Positions 1-6,027 of a stretch of DNA of 7,112 nucleotides are shown one piece after another. Position 1 is the stretch's first letter, and every line of letters starts with the position of its first letter. The stretch is from Candidatus Omnitrophota bacterium (GTDB lineage Bacteria; Omnitrophota; Omnitrophia; Omnitrophales; Aquincolibacteriaceae): contig JAMWDC010000106.1 of assembly GCA_023819025.1 (NCBI GenBank), forward strand, positions 1-7,112, given 5' to 3'. A program made the position numbers and the translations under genes. The notes below the pieces were generated by a model. The model made no database searches. It saw only the letters and a list, made by a program, of their open reading frames with translations, and had not been told where the DNA came from.

Positions 1-3000
1 ACCAATCTCCAAGTGCAGTGGTTTTTCCCTCATCCGATTTTGCATTGATAAAAAGACTCCGGCATTCTTCAGGCGATCGTTGAGGCATTGCTTGAGAATC
101 ATTCACCTCATCCCTGGTTTCGGAGCGGTCGGAGCGAGGTGTACGTCCGTCTTGTATCTTTCCGGCTTCCTTTCCGCCCACGGTGTAAAGCATCAAATAG
201 TAATCGGGTGAAAGTGCGATCGGATTCTCGTCATATTTCTGGCTGACGGTTTCCAGTCCCAAAGCTTCGTCGAGTCTGGATGCCAACTGTTCTTCTGTGA
301 AGGCGATGGCCGCCAGGCTCCCGGGCTTCATGGCTGCAACGTTCTGGCGGAATCGGGCGCGGAACTGTTCGGCTTCGGAAATGCTGTCAGGCTCCGTGTA
401 GAAAAAGAAGACGACATCAAAATCCTTCCAGGGAAGATCAAGGCCGTCCTGCGGAGGCAGGAATTGGATATCCCCTTCGCGCACAAATTTACCTTGGATC
501 GCCGCTTCTAAATTCGGAATGGCTTTAAGGTGGACATGCTCATTCTTTTCACAGGCAGTCACCTTCATTTTGAAAAGATTTGCGGCCACAAGAGAGACAC
601 GCAGATCCCCGGCGCCGAAATCGAGGAGATGTTTCCCTTCCAAGGAACCCGCGGATGTCTCCATATCTTTGAAGGCCTGTACTAATTCCGGATACGGCGT
701 CGGCAGATGAACCGATCCGTCTTCGAGCTCTCCGAATCGAAACTCGTTCGCCTCGACAAAATCTTGAAGTTCCCGTGCACGTACCCTGGTTTCCGGATCA
801 AATGGATGGAGAACCGATAATGACTTCCAGTCACCCCGTGCTTCGGAACGCTCTAATTTCGCCGGTTCGGCGGGTGTGGATGTTGCGGGTAATTGGGCTC
901 GGAACCCATACATGGGAATAACCATATCCGCCGCCTGGCGAGTTAAATTCTCATGACGGATAAAGGTATGAGTCACGTTAAACCCCAAATCTTTCAGGAT
1001 ACGACGCTGGGCTTCCAAGAATTTTTCGATCCGGGCAACATCCGTGTTTTTCAAATGCCGTGCTTCTTCATAGGTTAACCCCGGCCATTTCGGCTCAAGC
1101 TCGCTTAGAAAAATCATCTTCCCGCCAGGCTTTAATATTCGTTTCATCTCAAGATAAAATTCTCGCAAATCACTCTCGTCGGACCACCCGTCGCGTAAAA
1201 TGGTGATCATGTCGAATCCGACGATGGCATCAAAAGACGCGTCGGGCAGGTCTGTATAAAACCAATCGTGGCGAATCGTGTGAACACCTGGAAACATCCG
1301 CTGTGCTGCCCGTAAAAGTTCACCGCTCATATCCAAAAGCCAAACAAACTTTCTCAGTGGAGACGGGAAACTTTCCATTTCAAAAGCAGTCCCGGAACCG
1401 ATGTCAAGAATCCTCGTTTGGGCACCTTCGCTAACATCTAATCCCTCCAGGATCGGCTTCCAAAGTTCCTCGGAAAAAATCGGCCGCAAGACATTGCGGC
1501 GCTTTCCGTAATCCTGCTCCCGGTCCTTCAAAAGTGTTTGGGCAAAGATCCATTCAGGTAATCCCCCCGTGCCAGGGTGATCTTCGAAACGCGGCGTTTC
1601 GGGCGATTCAAACGGGAACGGCTCCTTGACCGACTCCCGCACCTCAGCACGTTTGGAGGAAATCAGCTGAGATGATCCGCCTCCCTCCGACGCGCGGAGA
1701 AGTTCCTCTTCAATGCGGCGGTGGAGGAGTTCTCGGGATTCGTTCGGGCGCTTGAGAATAATCCGGTAAACGGCCTTGACCTCGTCTCGCCCTTGAGGCA
1801 AAACAAATTCCGGCGCGGGCCGCGAGGCTTTGCTCAGATGACGCGACATTTCAAACGGGTGGTAACCGACGGACATTAGTCTTTTGTAATAATCCTCATG
1901 CTGCGTGTCGATCGAAGTCATCCGTGGAGAAACAATGCAATAGGAAAAACCTCTTTCTTTGAGAATCTCTTTGATATTGGTTTTGTGGAAACCTCCGAAG
2001 ACCAGGACTGCCATTTTTTCATTTTGGGCGCGGGTGTATTCATCCAGACAAGAACCGATCGCCTTGTCCCTCTCATAAGCCGTCCGATAAAAATTGACTG
2101 CGTTTTGGATGGTCTTCTCCCACAGTTTGGAAAACATCATGGCCCTTGAAGTTTCGCGCGCCAGGAACCGCGCGAGATCCTGTGTCTTGAAGCGCCGGAT
2201 GGTGTCCTTCATGGCCTCAAATTCTTGCTGAGTGATTTCGATTTGATTGAGACGTTTTAAAAGGCGTAAGTTTTTATGATGGCGGAAAAGTTCCCGGTCC
2301 CGGTCTGAGTCAAGATACCGACGGGCAAAATCTTCTTCCAAACTTTCGAGTTCGGCAAATAAATCCTTCGAGTCGATCGATTGAAGCTTGTCGAGGGCAT
2401 CCTTTTGTTTGGTCGTTTCGCCGAGAAGGATAAGCGTCAGAAGCGGATAAGCGAGCGAGAAGGCATCTTGCGTGGATGATTTCAGATAAAGCTCTGCGGC
2501 CCTCTTGAGATAATGAATCAAATCGATTTTATTCTGCTCAAAGAGTTCTTTCGCTTTGAGCCAGGTCGTGAGCGGTTTGGGCAGGTTCCGTTTCGCAAGA
2601 TTCGCCGTTTCGGTGAGGATGGTATTTAAATCTTCTTCCGTATCTTTACGGATCTCGGCTGATTTCTGATACCAGCGGATATTTTCCTGGTGGAGTTTAA
2701 CTTTATCGGCCCCGATAAGTTTGAAATCCTGAGTCCGGTTGATGTGGGCATATTCGGCCCCGCCAATCCTGAGCTTATCGAGAAAGAAATAGGACACCTT
2801 TTGTTTGACGGAGGGATCGCGGATAAAACCGAAAAACTCGTCCGTAGGCACCGGACCCTCATAGCCTTCCTCAAAGACCGTAGTTACTCCCTTTTCTCTG
2901 ACCAGGTAATGGATTATCTTCGCGATGTTCTCCTGGGCTTCCAACGAACTATGCGCATCTTGAATGAAGATGATCGTTTTATCGCACGTCCCTTTAAACG

Positions 3001-3175
3001 ATTCTTCGACACGGCCCCACTGCTCTGGGATATGTATCAAATGCGGATTCGAACCGAAGGATGCGTCAAGGGGGGTACCATAGGATAGTGGATTAAAAAT
3101 AAAGAGCGCGCACACAGTAATGGCGGTCAGTTTATGTCCAATATGAATATTTCCGAGCCAGATTTTCCCCTGCAT
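1..3175 (-). CDS. Large multidomain protein: signal peptide, ChaN/TraB/EreA-like domain, two SAM-methyltransferase-like domains (3' end outside window)
   Basis: Reading leftward from the ATG at 3175-3173 gives 1058 codons without a stop, and the frame is still open at base 1, so the C-terminus is missing. An in-frame TAA lies eleven codons upstream and no other start codon falls between, so this ATG is the only good start; no clear Shine-Dalgarno precedes it. Residues 1-33 look like a signal peptide: basic n-region, hydrophobic core about 16-30, likely cleavage near SYG-T. Residues about 45-445 form the first domain, with QDAH (D73, H75), FEEGYEG (101-107) and VFGGFH (392-397). Their spacing resembles the two-histidine plus acidic-motif layout of ChaN/TraB/erythromycin-esterase-like folds; this is inference. 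Residues about 560-755 are a class I methyltransferase (LDIGSGT 590-596, D615, LKPGGK 681-686). Residues about 825-1000 are a second, more divergent one (LLDFGAGD 850-857, E876, MKPGS 949-953). Linkers are Ser/Pro/charge-rich. Substrates are unknown. Confidence 0.9.
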   Translation of the reverse strand, partial: MQGKIWLGNIHIGHKLTAITVCALFIFNPLSYGTPLDASFGSNPHLIHIPEQWGRVEESFKGTCDKTIIFIQDAHSSLEAQENIAKIIHYLVREKGVTTVFEEGYEGPVPTDEFFGFIRDPSVKQKVSYFFLDKLRIGGAEYAHINRTQDFKLIGADKVKLHQENIRWYQKSAEIRKDTEEDLNTILTETANLAKRNLPKPLTTWLKAKELFEQNKIDLIHYLKRAAELYLKSSTQDAFSLAYPLLTLILLGETTKQKDALDKLQSIDSKDLFAELESLEEDFARRYLDSDRDRELFRHHKNLRLLKRLNQIEITQQEFEAMKDTIRRFKTQDLARFLARETSRAMMFSKLWEKTIQNAVNFYRTAYERDKAIGSCLDEYTRAQNEKMAVLVFGGFHKTNIKEILKERGFSYCIVSPRMTSIDTQHEDYYKRLMSVGYHPFEMSRHLSKASRPAPEFVLPQGRDEVKAVYRIILKRPNESRELLHRRIEEELLRASEGGGSSQLISSKRAEVRESVKEPFPFESPETPRFEDHPGTGGLPEWIFAQTLLKDREQDYGKRRNVLRPIFSEELWKPILEGLDVSEGAQTRILDIGSGTAFEMESFPSPLRKFVWLLDMSGELLRAAQRMFPGVHTIRHDWFYTDLPDASFDAIVGFDMITILRDGWSDESDLREFYLEMKRILKPGGKMIFLSELEPKWPGLTYEEARHLKNTDVARIEKFLEAQRRILKDLGFNVTHTFIRHENLTRQAADMVIPMYGFRAQLPATSTPAEPAKLERSEARGDWKSLSVLHPFDPETRVRARELQDFVEANEFRFGELEDGSVHLPTPYPELVQAFKDMETSAGSLEGKHLLDFGAGDLRVSLVAANLFKMKVTACEKNEHVHLKAIPNLEAAIQGKFVREGDIQFLPPQDGLDLPWKDFDVVFFFYTEPDSISEAEQFRARFRQNVAAMKPGSLAAIAFTEEQLASRLDEALGLETVSQKYDENPIALSPDYYLMLYTVGGKEAGKIQDGRTPRSDRSETRDEVNDSQAMPQRSPEECRSLFINAKSDEGKTTALGDW

Positions 3176-3732
3176 ATGGTGGCCGTTGGATTTGGATGTA
3201 ACAGCTTAAGAGCAAAGAACTTACAAAAGTTACCTGTCGAATGAAAATCTTTCAAATTTGCTGATGAGGGATTTGTTTAATGTGAAAGGATGATCAAAAT
3301 TGCTAGAATTTACTATAGGCCATTTCTCGATCTCACCCCCGTTTGAGGACATACTACGAGGAGAGCTTAAATTAAATAACATCTATATGATTTCGCAACG
3401 GCCGATGCGTACTTACAATAGCGGACATCGTCAAACAGCACTCATGCGAGCGCCCTATTCAATATTGAAAAATATCACACATGAGTCGAACGAAATGATT
3501 TGGTGAATTTCCGCGACGGCAGGATCTATTTTCTCTGGGGAAAGTCGACCGGTAATTTCAAAAGTTCGAATGATCTCGACCGATAACTGGTATATTCGAT
3601 GTTACAGTCTGTAAAGTTTTTTATCGCACGATGTGACAAAAAATCCCATCCATTAACTTCACGCTATACGAAGTCACCTAATTTCTGAAGGATCATTTTA
3701 AAATCAAGACACGGAAATGATTCGCAGACGGC

Positions 3733-3761
3733 TTGGCATACAATTTGATCTTATCCATTAT
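3733..3761 (+). promoter_or_regulatory. Sigma-70-type promoter of hsp20
   Basis: TTGGCA at 3733-3738 (5 of 6 matches to the -35 consensus) is followed after exactly 17 bases by CATTAT at 3756-3761 (4 of 6 to the -10 consensus). Transcription would start near 3768, giving a leader of only about 30 bases that contains the ribosome binding site. No CIRCE-type inverted repeat is seen nearby, so HrcA control is not indicated. The leader is too short for a ROSE-type thermometer. The TTGGCA could also be read as the -24 half of a sigma-54 promoter, but the invariant GC at -12 is missing. Confidence 0.55.
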
Positions 3762-3784
3762 GACGTTTGAACCCGTATCAAGAA

Positions 3785-3791
3785 AAGGAGG
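3785..3791 (+). promoter_or_regulatory. Strong Shine-Dalgarno that fixes the hsp20 start
   Basis: AAGGAGG lies 8 bases before the ATG at 3800. A TTG start at 3767, in the same frame, would place this site inside the coding region and would itself lack a ribosome binding site. The ATG at 3800 is therefore preferred. Confidence 0.85.
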
Positions 3792-3799
3792 TAACCGCC

Positions 3800-4249
3800 A
3801 TGGATTTGATCAGACGAGATAGAGACCTTTGGGATCCCTTTGATATCGTATCGGATCTCCAAAGGGAGATGAACAGGATTTTCAACCGCTCGATCACAAG
3901 TCGGGAGGGGTGGACACGGGGTTTCCAACCCAGCATTGAAGTTGAGGATGAAAATGACCACTTTGTCCTTCGTGCCGATGCCCCGGGATTGAAGAAAGAA
4001 GATTTTTCCATTTCTATCCAGGGCAATCATCTAACACTCAAGGGCGAGAGAAAGGTCGAAAAGGAAAATAAAGGCAAGGGTTATTACTATTCCGAGCGCT
4101 CGTATGGAGCTTTTGCCCGAACGTTCGAATTTCCCGCAGAGATTCAAGCGGACAAAGCAAAGGCCAATTACAAGGACGGCGTTTTGGAGGTCATCCTTCC
4201 GAAGTCGGAAAGTTCGAAGCCCAAACAAATCAATGTGGAAATCAAATGA
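3800..4249 (+). CDS. hsp20: Hsp20 / alpha-crystallin family small heat shock protein
   Basis: A 149-residue cytoplasmic ATP-independent holdase that binds unfolding proteins and passes them to DnaK/ClpB systems (family knowledge). The short N-terminal arm (about 1-42) has the usual amphipathic segment with WDPF at 11-14 and QREMNRIF at 21-28. The alpha-crystallin domain runs from about 43 to 135. It contains DAPGLKKED (60-68), ERSYGAFAR (99-107) and the hallmark A-x-x-x-G-V-L (A122 to L129, ending in LPK). The C-terminal tail carries I-N-V (144-146), matching the I-x-I/V motif that drives oligomer assembly. Length is normal for bacterial class A Hsp20. The gene has its own promoter, a strong ribosome binding site and an intrinsic terminator, so it looks like a single-gene transcript. 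A second Hsp20 gene follows on the same strand. Nothing appears broken. Confidence 0.97.
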   Translation: MDLIRRDRDLWDPFDIVSDLQREMNRIFNRSITSREGWTRGFQPSIEVEDENDHFVLRADAPGLKKEDFSISIQGNHLTLKGERKVEKENKGKGYYYSERSYGAFARTFEFPAEIQADKAKANYKDGVLEVILPKSESSKPKQINVEIK

Positions 4250-4280
4250 GGGGGCCGGATTTTTGCTCCCTCTTTTTTCT
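4248..4280 (+). terminator. Intrinsic terminator of hsp20, overlapping the stop codon
   Basis: GAGGGGGC (4248-4255) pairs with GCTCCCTC (4265-4272) as an 8-bp stem with one G-U pair and a 9-base loop. It is followed by six T residues (4273-4278), then CT. The first two bases of the stem are the last two of the TGA stop, so translation and hairpin formation may interact. This should uncouple the first hsp20 from the second. Confidence 0.85.
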
Positions 4281-4321
4281 ATTTCGAGGAATTTGAAATG
4301 CGGAGTCTCAAAAATAAATCT

Positions 4322-4388
4322 GTCGTAACGCCCGATGGCAACGTTAAAATGATTGGGTTAGGGGCAACGGCAAAATTGCCGCTACGAC
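4322..4388. repeat. Inverted-repeat (MITE/REP-like) element
   Basis: GTCGTAACG (4322-4330) and CGCTACGAC (4380-4388) are inverted repeats with one mismatch that bound a 67-base segment. Inside the right end lies a nearly perfect palindrome, CGGCAA-AA-TTGCCG (4368-4381). No T-run follows it, so it is not a terminator. No clear target-site duplication is seen. The GC-rich palindromic style is like dispersed intergenic repeats of many bacteria, but no second copy exists in this window, so mobility is unproven. Confidence 0.4.
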
Positions 4389-4457
4389 TGTGCCATTGGA
4401 TTTTTAAGATATTTTGAAGTGAAGGTAACCGTTGCTCCAAATCATAGATCTTTAGAT

Positions 4458-4463
4458 GGAGGG
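4458..4463 (+). promoter_or_regulatory. Shine-Dalgarno that fixes the start of the second Hsp20
   Basis: GGAGGG ends 6 bases before the ATG at 4470. The upstream in-frame GTG at 4419 has no comparable site, and using it would add 17 residues without family resemblance, so the ATG is preferred. Confidence 0.75.
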
Positions 4464-4469
4464 TTCGCC

Positions 4470-5201
4470 ATGACAAACTCACCCGAAGAAATCAAGGCAC
4501 CGAAATGGGCCGTCACCGTGATCGGCATTCTCGCCTTTCTGCTCGTTTTTCAGACAGGAGGTTTTCTCTACTATCTTTTTCACAAAGATAAAACAACGCA
4601 TACAGAACCGAAAATCATCCACCGTCCCTTCAACTATCCGATTTACCGATCGAAGCATGCGAACCCGCCGGCTTCTCAATCCCGGAATCAAAAACAAGAT
4701 CAGACACATTTCCCCTATCCCCAACCGAGATCCTTCATGAACGATCCTTTTGCCGAAGACCCTTTTACCTCCATGGCAAGGCTCCAGGATCGAATGAACC
4801 GCATCTTTGATTCCTTAATGTCCTACGGACCGCTGATGGGGAATGCCTTCGAAGACAGCGACGCTTTTGATTTCACGCCGACGATGGATCTTCAAGAAAA
4901 AGGCAATAGCTATGTTGTGACCGTGGACCTCCCGGGGCTGGAGAAAGATAAAATTGATATTTCGGTCCGGGGGAATCTCCTGACCATCCAGGGCGTGCGA
5001 AAGACAGAATCCGAATCCAAAGACGCATCGGGCGGTTTCTATACCCAAGAGCGAAGCTACGGCTCTTTCTCGCGGACCATCACCTTGCCCGGCCCCGTCG
5101 ACGAATCCAATATCAAGGCCGAATATCAGAATGGGGTCCTGATTATCTCTCTGCCAAAAATTGAAAAGGCAGAGAGTACCCGAAAAATCAATGTGGTGTA
5201 A
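4470..5201 (+). CDS. Membrane-anchored Hsp20 / alpha-crystallin family protein
   Basis: A 243-residue small heat shock protein with an added N-terminal anchor. Residues 1-12 are polar. Residues about 13-37 form one hydrophobic helix (WAVTVIGILAFLLVF and following) ending in HKDK. There is no convincing cleavage site, so it is read as a transmembrane anchor rather than a cleaved signal. Residues about 40-95 are a hydrophilic, Pro/Gln/His-rich linker. An Hsp20 N-arm (MARLQDRMNRIFDSL, 102-116) follows, then the alpha-crystallin domain from about 134 to 230. That domain has DLPGLEKDK (153-161), ERSYGSFSR (194-202) and A-E-Y-Q-N-G-V-L (217-224) with LPK. The tail keeps an I-x-V motif (I240, V242). 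Charges around the helix do not settle whether the chaperone domain faces cytoplasm or periplasm. It is a diverged paralogue of the Hsp20 encoded just upstream. Membrane tethering suggests protection of envelope proteins; this is inference. Confidence 0.92.
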   Translation: MTNSPEEIKAPKWAVTVIGILAFLLVFQTGGFLYYLFHKDKTTHTEPKIIHRPFNYPIYRSKHANPPASQSRNQKQDQTHFPYPQPRSFMNDPFAEDPFTSMARLQDRMNRIFDSLMSYGPLMGNAFEDSDAFDFTPTMDLQEKGNSYVVTVDLPGLEKDKIDISVRGNLLTIQGVRKTESESKDASGGFYTQERSYGSFSRTITLPGPVDESNIKAEYQNGVLIISLPKIEKAESTRKINVV

Positions 5202-5392
5202 AAATCGACGGCCGCTGAAACGAGGAAGCGATTGCGGCTGAGTGTGTCAAGAATATAGCGAGGAAGCGAAGCAAGACATTGTTTGGGGGAGTAGAGGGTA
5301 ATCCCTTGCTCCGCCGTGCGGTGAATCCTTTTTCGATTACTGACCGATTTTCAGAAATCGGAAAATGGGAAAGACGATAAATTGCTGTGCCC
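5202..5392. other. Convergent intergenic region with hairpins
   Basis: This 191-base gap lies between the end of the anchored Hsp20 gene (plus) and the end of the THEP1-like gene (minus). No gene is visible. Three small hairpins are present. One is nested: GGAG (5288-5291)/CTCC (5309-5312) enclosing AGGG (5295-5298)/CCCT (5303-5306). A second is CCGC (5311-5314)/GCGG (5318-5321), followed 8 bases later by TTTTT (5329-5333). The third is CCGATTT (5344-5350)/AAATCGG (5355-5361). None is a textbook terminator on either strand, though the second, with its delayed T-run, may serve the plus-strand gene. Confidence 0.5.
5221..5269. repeat. Short direct repeat, possible relic of a dispersed repeat
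   Basis: CGAGGAAGCGA occurs at 5221-5231 and again, identically, at 5259-5269, 38 bases apart start to start. The second copy, extended to about 5274 (AGCGAGGAAGCGAAGCAA), resembles the widespread bacterial interspersed repeat built around GCGAGGAGCGAAGCGACGAAGCAA, as I remember it. Family membership cannot be confirmed from the window. Confidence 0.45.
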
Positions 5393-6019
5393 TTACTCAT
5401 TGCCGCTTTGCAGGCGAAGGCCTTTGAGGATAGCCACCGGCCACGCATTCCGATTGTCTCGAGTTACCTCAGCGACAAAAACGTCGGAACGCCGTTTGAG
5501 CATAGCTACAAAAGGCAGATAGTAGCACGGCACCGTGGCAAGGACCCGTCTTCTGGAATCCAGAGCCTTTTCGACCAATTCCCGGAATCTTGGAGAAACA
5601 ATCTCCATTTTCCCGATTTCATCAAGGATCAGGATATCCGATTGTTCCATCCCCTTCTCGATCGCCGGGTTGATGACCTCCTCGATGGCCTGAAGATCAA
5701 CACCGTACGGGCCGACCCGTACCGGGCTCGCGAAGCCGATCTTTGACAAAACCCGCAGTTTCCCATTGAAGGTTTTTACCAAAAACCCGGTTCGCGCACC
5801 ATTGCGGCGGATCTCTTCCGTATAAAACCCGCCGACTTTCAACCAATCCAGCTCTTTGAGAACCTCACGTACGACCGTCGTCTTGCCGATTCCCGGACGG
5901 CCTGACAGAAACAAATTTTTGGCATGGCGCACAAGACTGACAAGGTCATACCTCAGATTGTTGACTAAACGGGGCATCATCGCGTCCGTGATCTCGACCG
6001 GACAGGATCGGTAATACAC
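5393..6019 (-). CDS. THEP1-type P-loop nucleoside-triphosphatase
   Basis: A 208-residue P-loop NTPase of the THEP1 family (NTPase_1). Members hydrolyse nucleoside triphosphates in vitro and have an unsettled physiological role. Visible motifs are Walker A GRPGIGKTT (40-48), GGFYTEEIRRNGARTGF (63-79), Walker B ILILDEIGKME (129-139), and the family C-terminal region LATVP...KRRSDV...VTRDNR (160-190). The typical family start lies close to the P-loop, so about 30 residues here are extra. The start is uncertain. The GTG at 6019 overlaps the end of the purine-rich GGAAG and so lacks normal spacing; ATGs at residues 14 and 15 (5980 and 5977) or a GTG at residue 30 (5932) are alternatives. It follows sixA by 8 bases, suggesting co-transcription and translational coupling. 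No terminator is obvious after it. Confidence 0.88.
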   Translation of the reverse strand: MYYRSCPVEITDAMMPRLVNNLRYDLVSLVRHAKNLFLSGRPGIGKTTVVREVLKELDWLKVGGFYTEEIRRNGARTGFLVKTFNGKLRVLSKIGFASPVRVGPYGVDLQAIEEVINPAIEKGMEQSDILILDEIGKMEIVSPRFRELVEKALDSRRRVLATVPCYYLPFVAMLKRRSDVFVAEVTRDNRNAWPVAILKGLRLQSGNE

Positions 6020-6027
6020 CTTCCGTT

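Larger units (their letters stand above)
3176..3799. other. Divergent intergenic region between the large minus-strand gene and hsp20
   Basis: About 620 AT-rich bases separate two genes pointing away from each other. Both upstream regions must lie here. The hsp20 promoter and ribosome binding site at its right end are recognisable and listed separately. For the leftward gene only a weak candidate promoter is visible (TTGAAA at 3255-3250, 17-base spacer, TAACTT at 3232-3227). I see no tRNA, no convincing structured RNA and no persuasive gene; the one short frame (3300-3506) has no recognisable protein character. The length is generous for two promoters, so an unrecognised small RNA or regulatory site is possible. 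Confidence 0.6.
4281..4469 (+). other. Leader / intergenic region upstream of the membrane-anchored Hsp20 gene
   Basis: About 190 non-coding bases between the hsp20 terminator and the next start. The second gene must have its own promoter here or depend on read-through, yet no good -35/-10 pair is visible; TAAGAT at 4405-4410 could be a -10 without a matching -35. The region contains the inverted-repeat element listed separately. It also contains a possible long-range pairing of GGGGCAACGG (4361-4370) with CCGTTGCTCC (4429-4438), ten pairs including one G-U, which competes with the local hairpin. Confidence 0.5.

Noticed and set aside
2690..3088. 132-codon plus-strand frame
   Set aside because: It is antisense to the well-supported ChaN/TraB/EreA-like domain of the large minus-strand gene and has no recognisable protein features.
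3227..3255. Minus-strand TTGAAA / 17 bases / TAACTT as promoter of the large gene
   Set aside because: The -35 is fair but the -10 matches only three of six positions, too weak to list as a feature.
3300..3506. 68-codon frame on the plus strand starting with TTG, with AAAGGA a few bases upstream
   Set aside because: The start is weak, the composition looks random, and no domain, signal or family pattern is seen. A chance frame in non-coding AT-rich DNA is more likely, though a small gene cannot be fully excluded.
3560..3580. GTTCGAAT sequence resembling a tRNA T-loop
   Set aside because: The flanking bases do not form the 5-bp T stem, and no acceptor stem or anticodon arm can be drawn.
3600..3632. 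TTACAG-T-CTGTAA palindrome near a T-run as a terminator
   Set aside because: The effective stem is only about four pairs after allowing a loop, and no gene ends upstream on that strand.
3733..3750. Sigma-54-type promoter reading of TTGGCATACAATTTGAT
   Set aside because: The essential GC of the -12 element is replaced by GA, and the sigma-70 reading fits better.
5188..5448. 86-codon minus-strand frame across the convergent gap
   Set aside because: It overlaps the ends of both flanking genes and the direct repeat. It has no plausible ribosome binding site or family signature.
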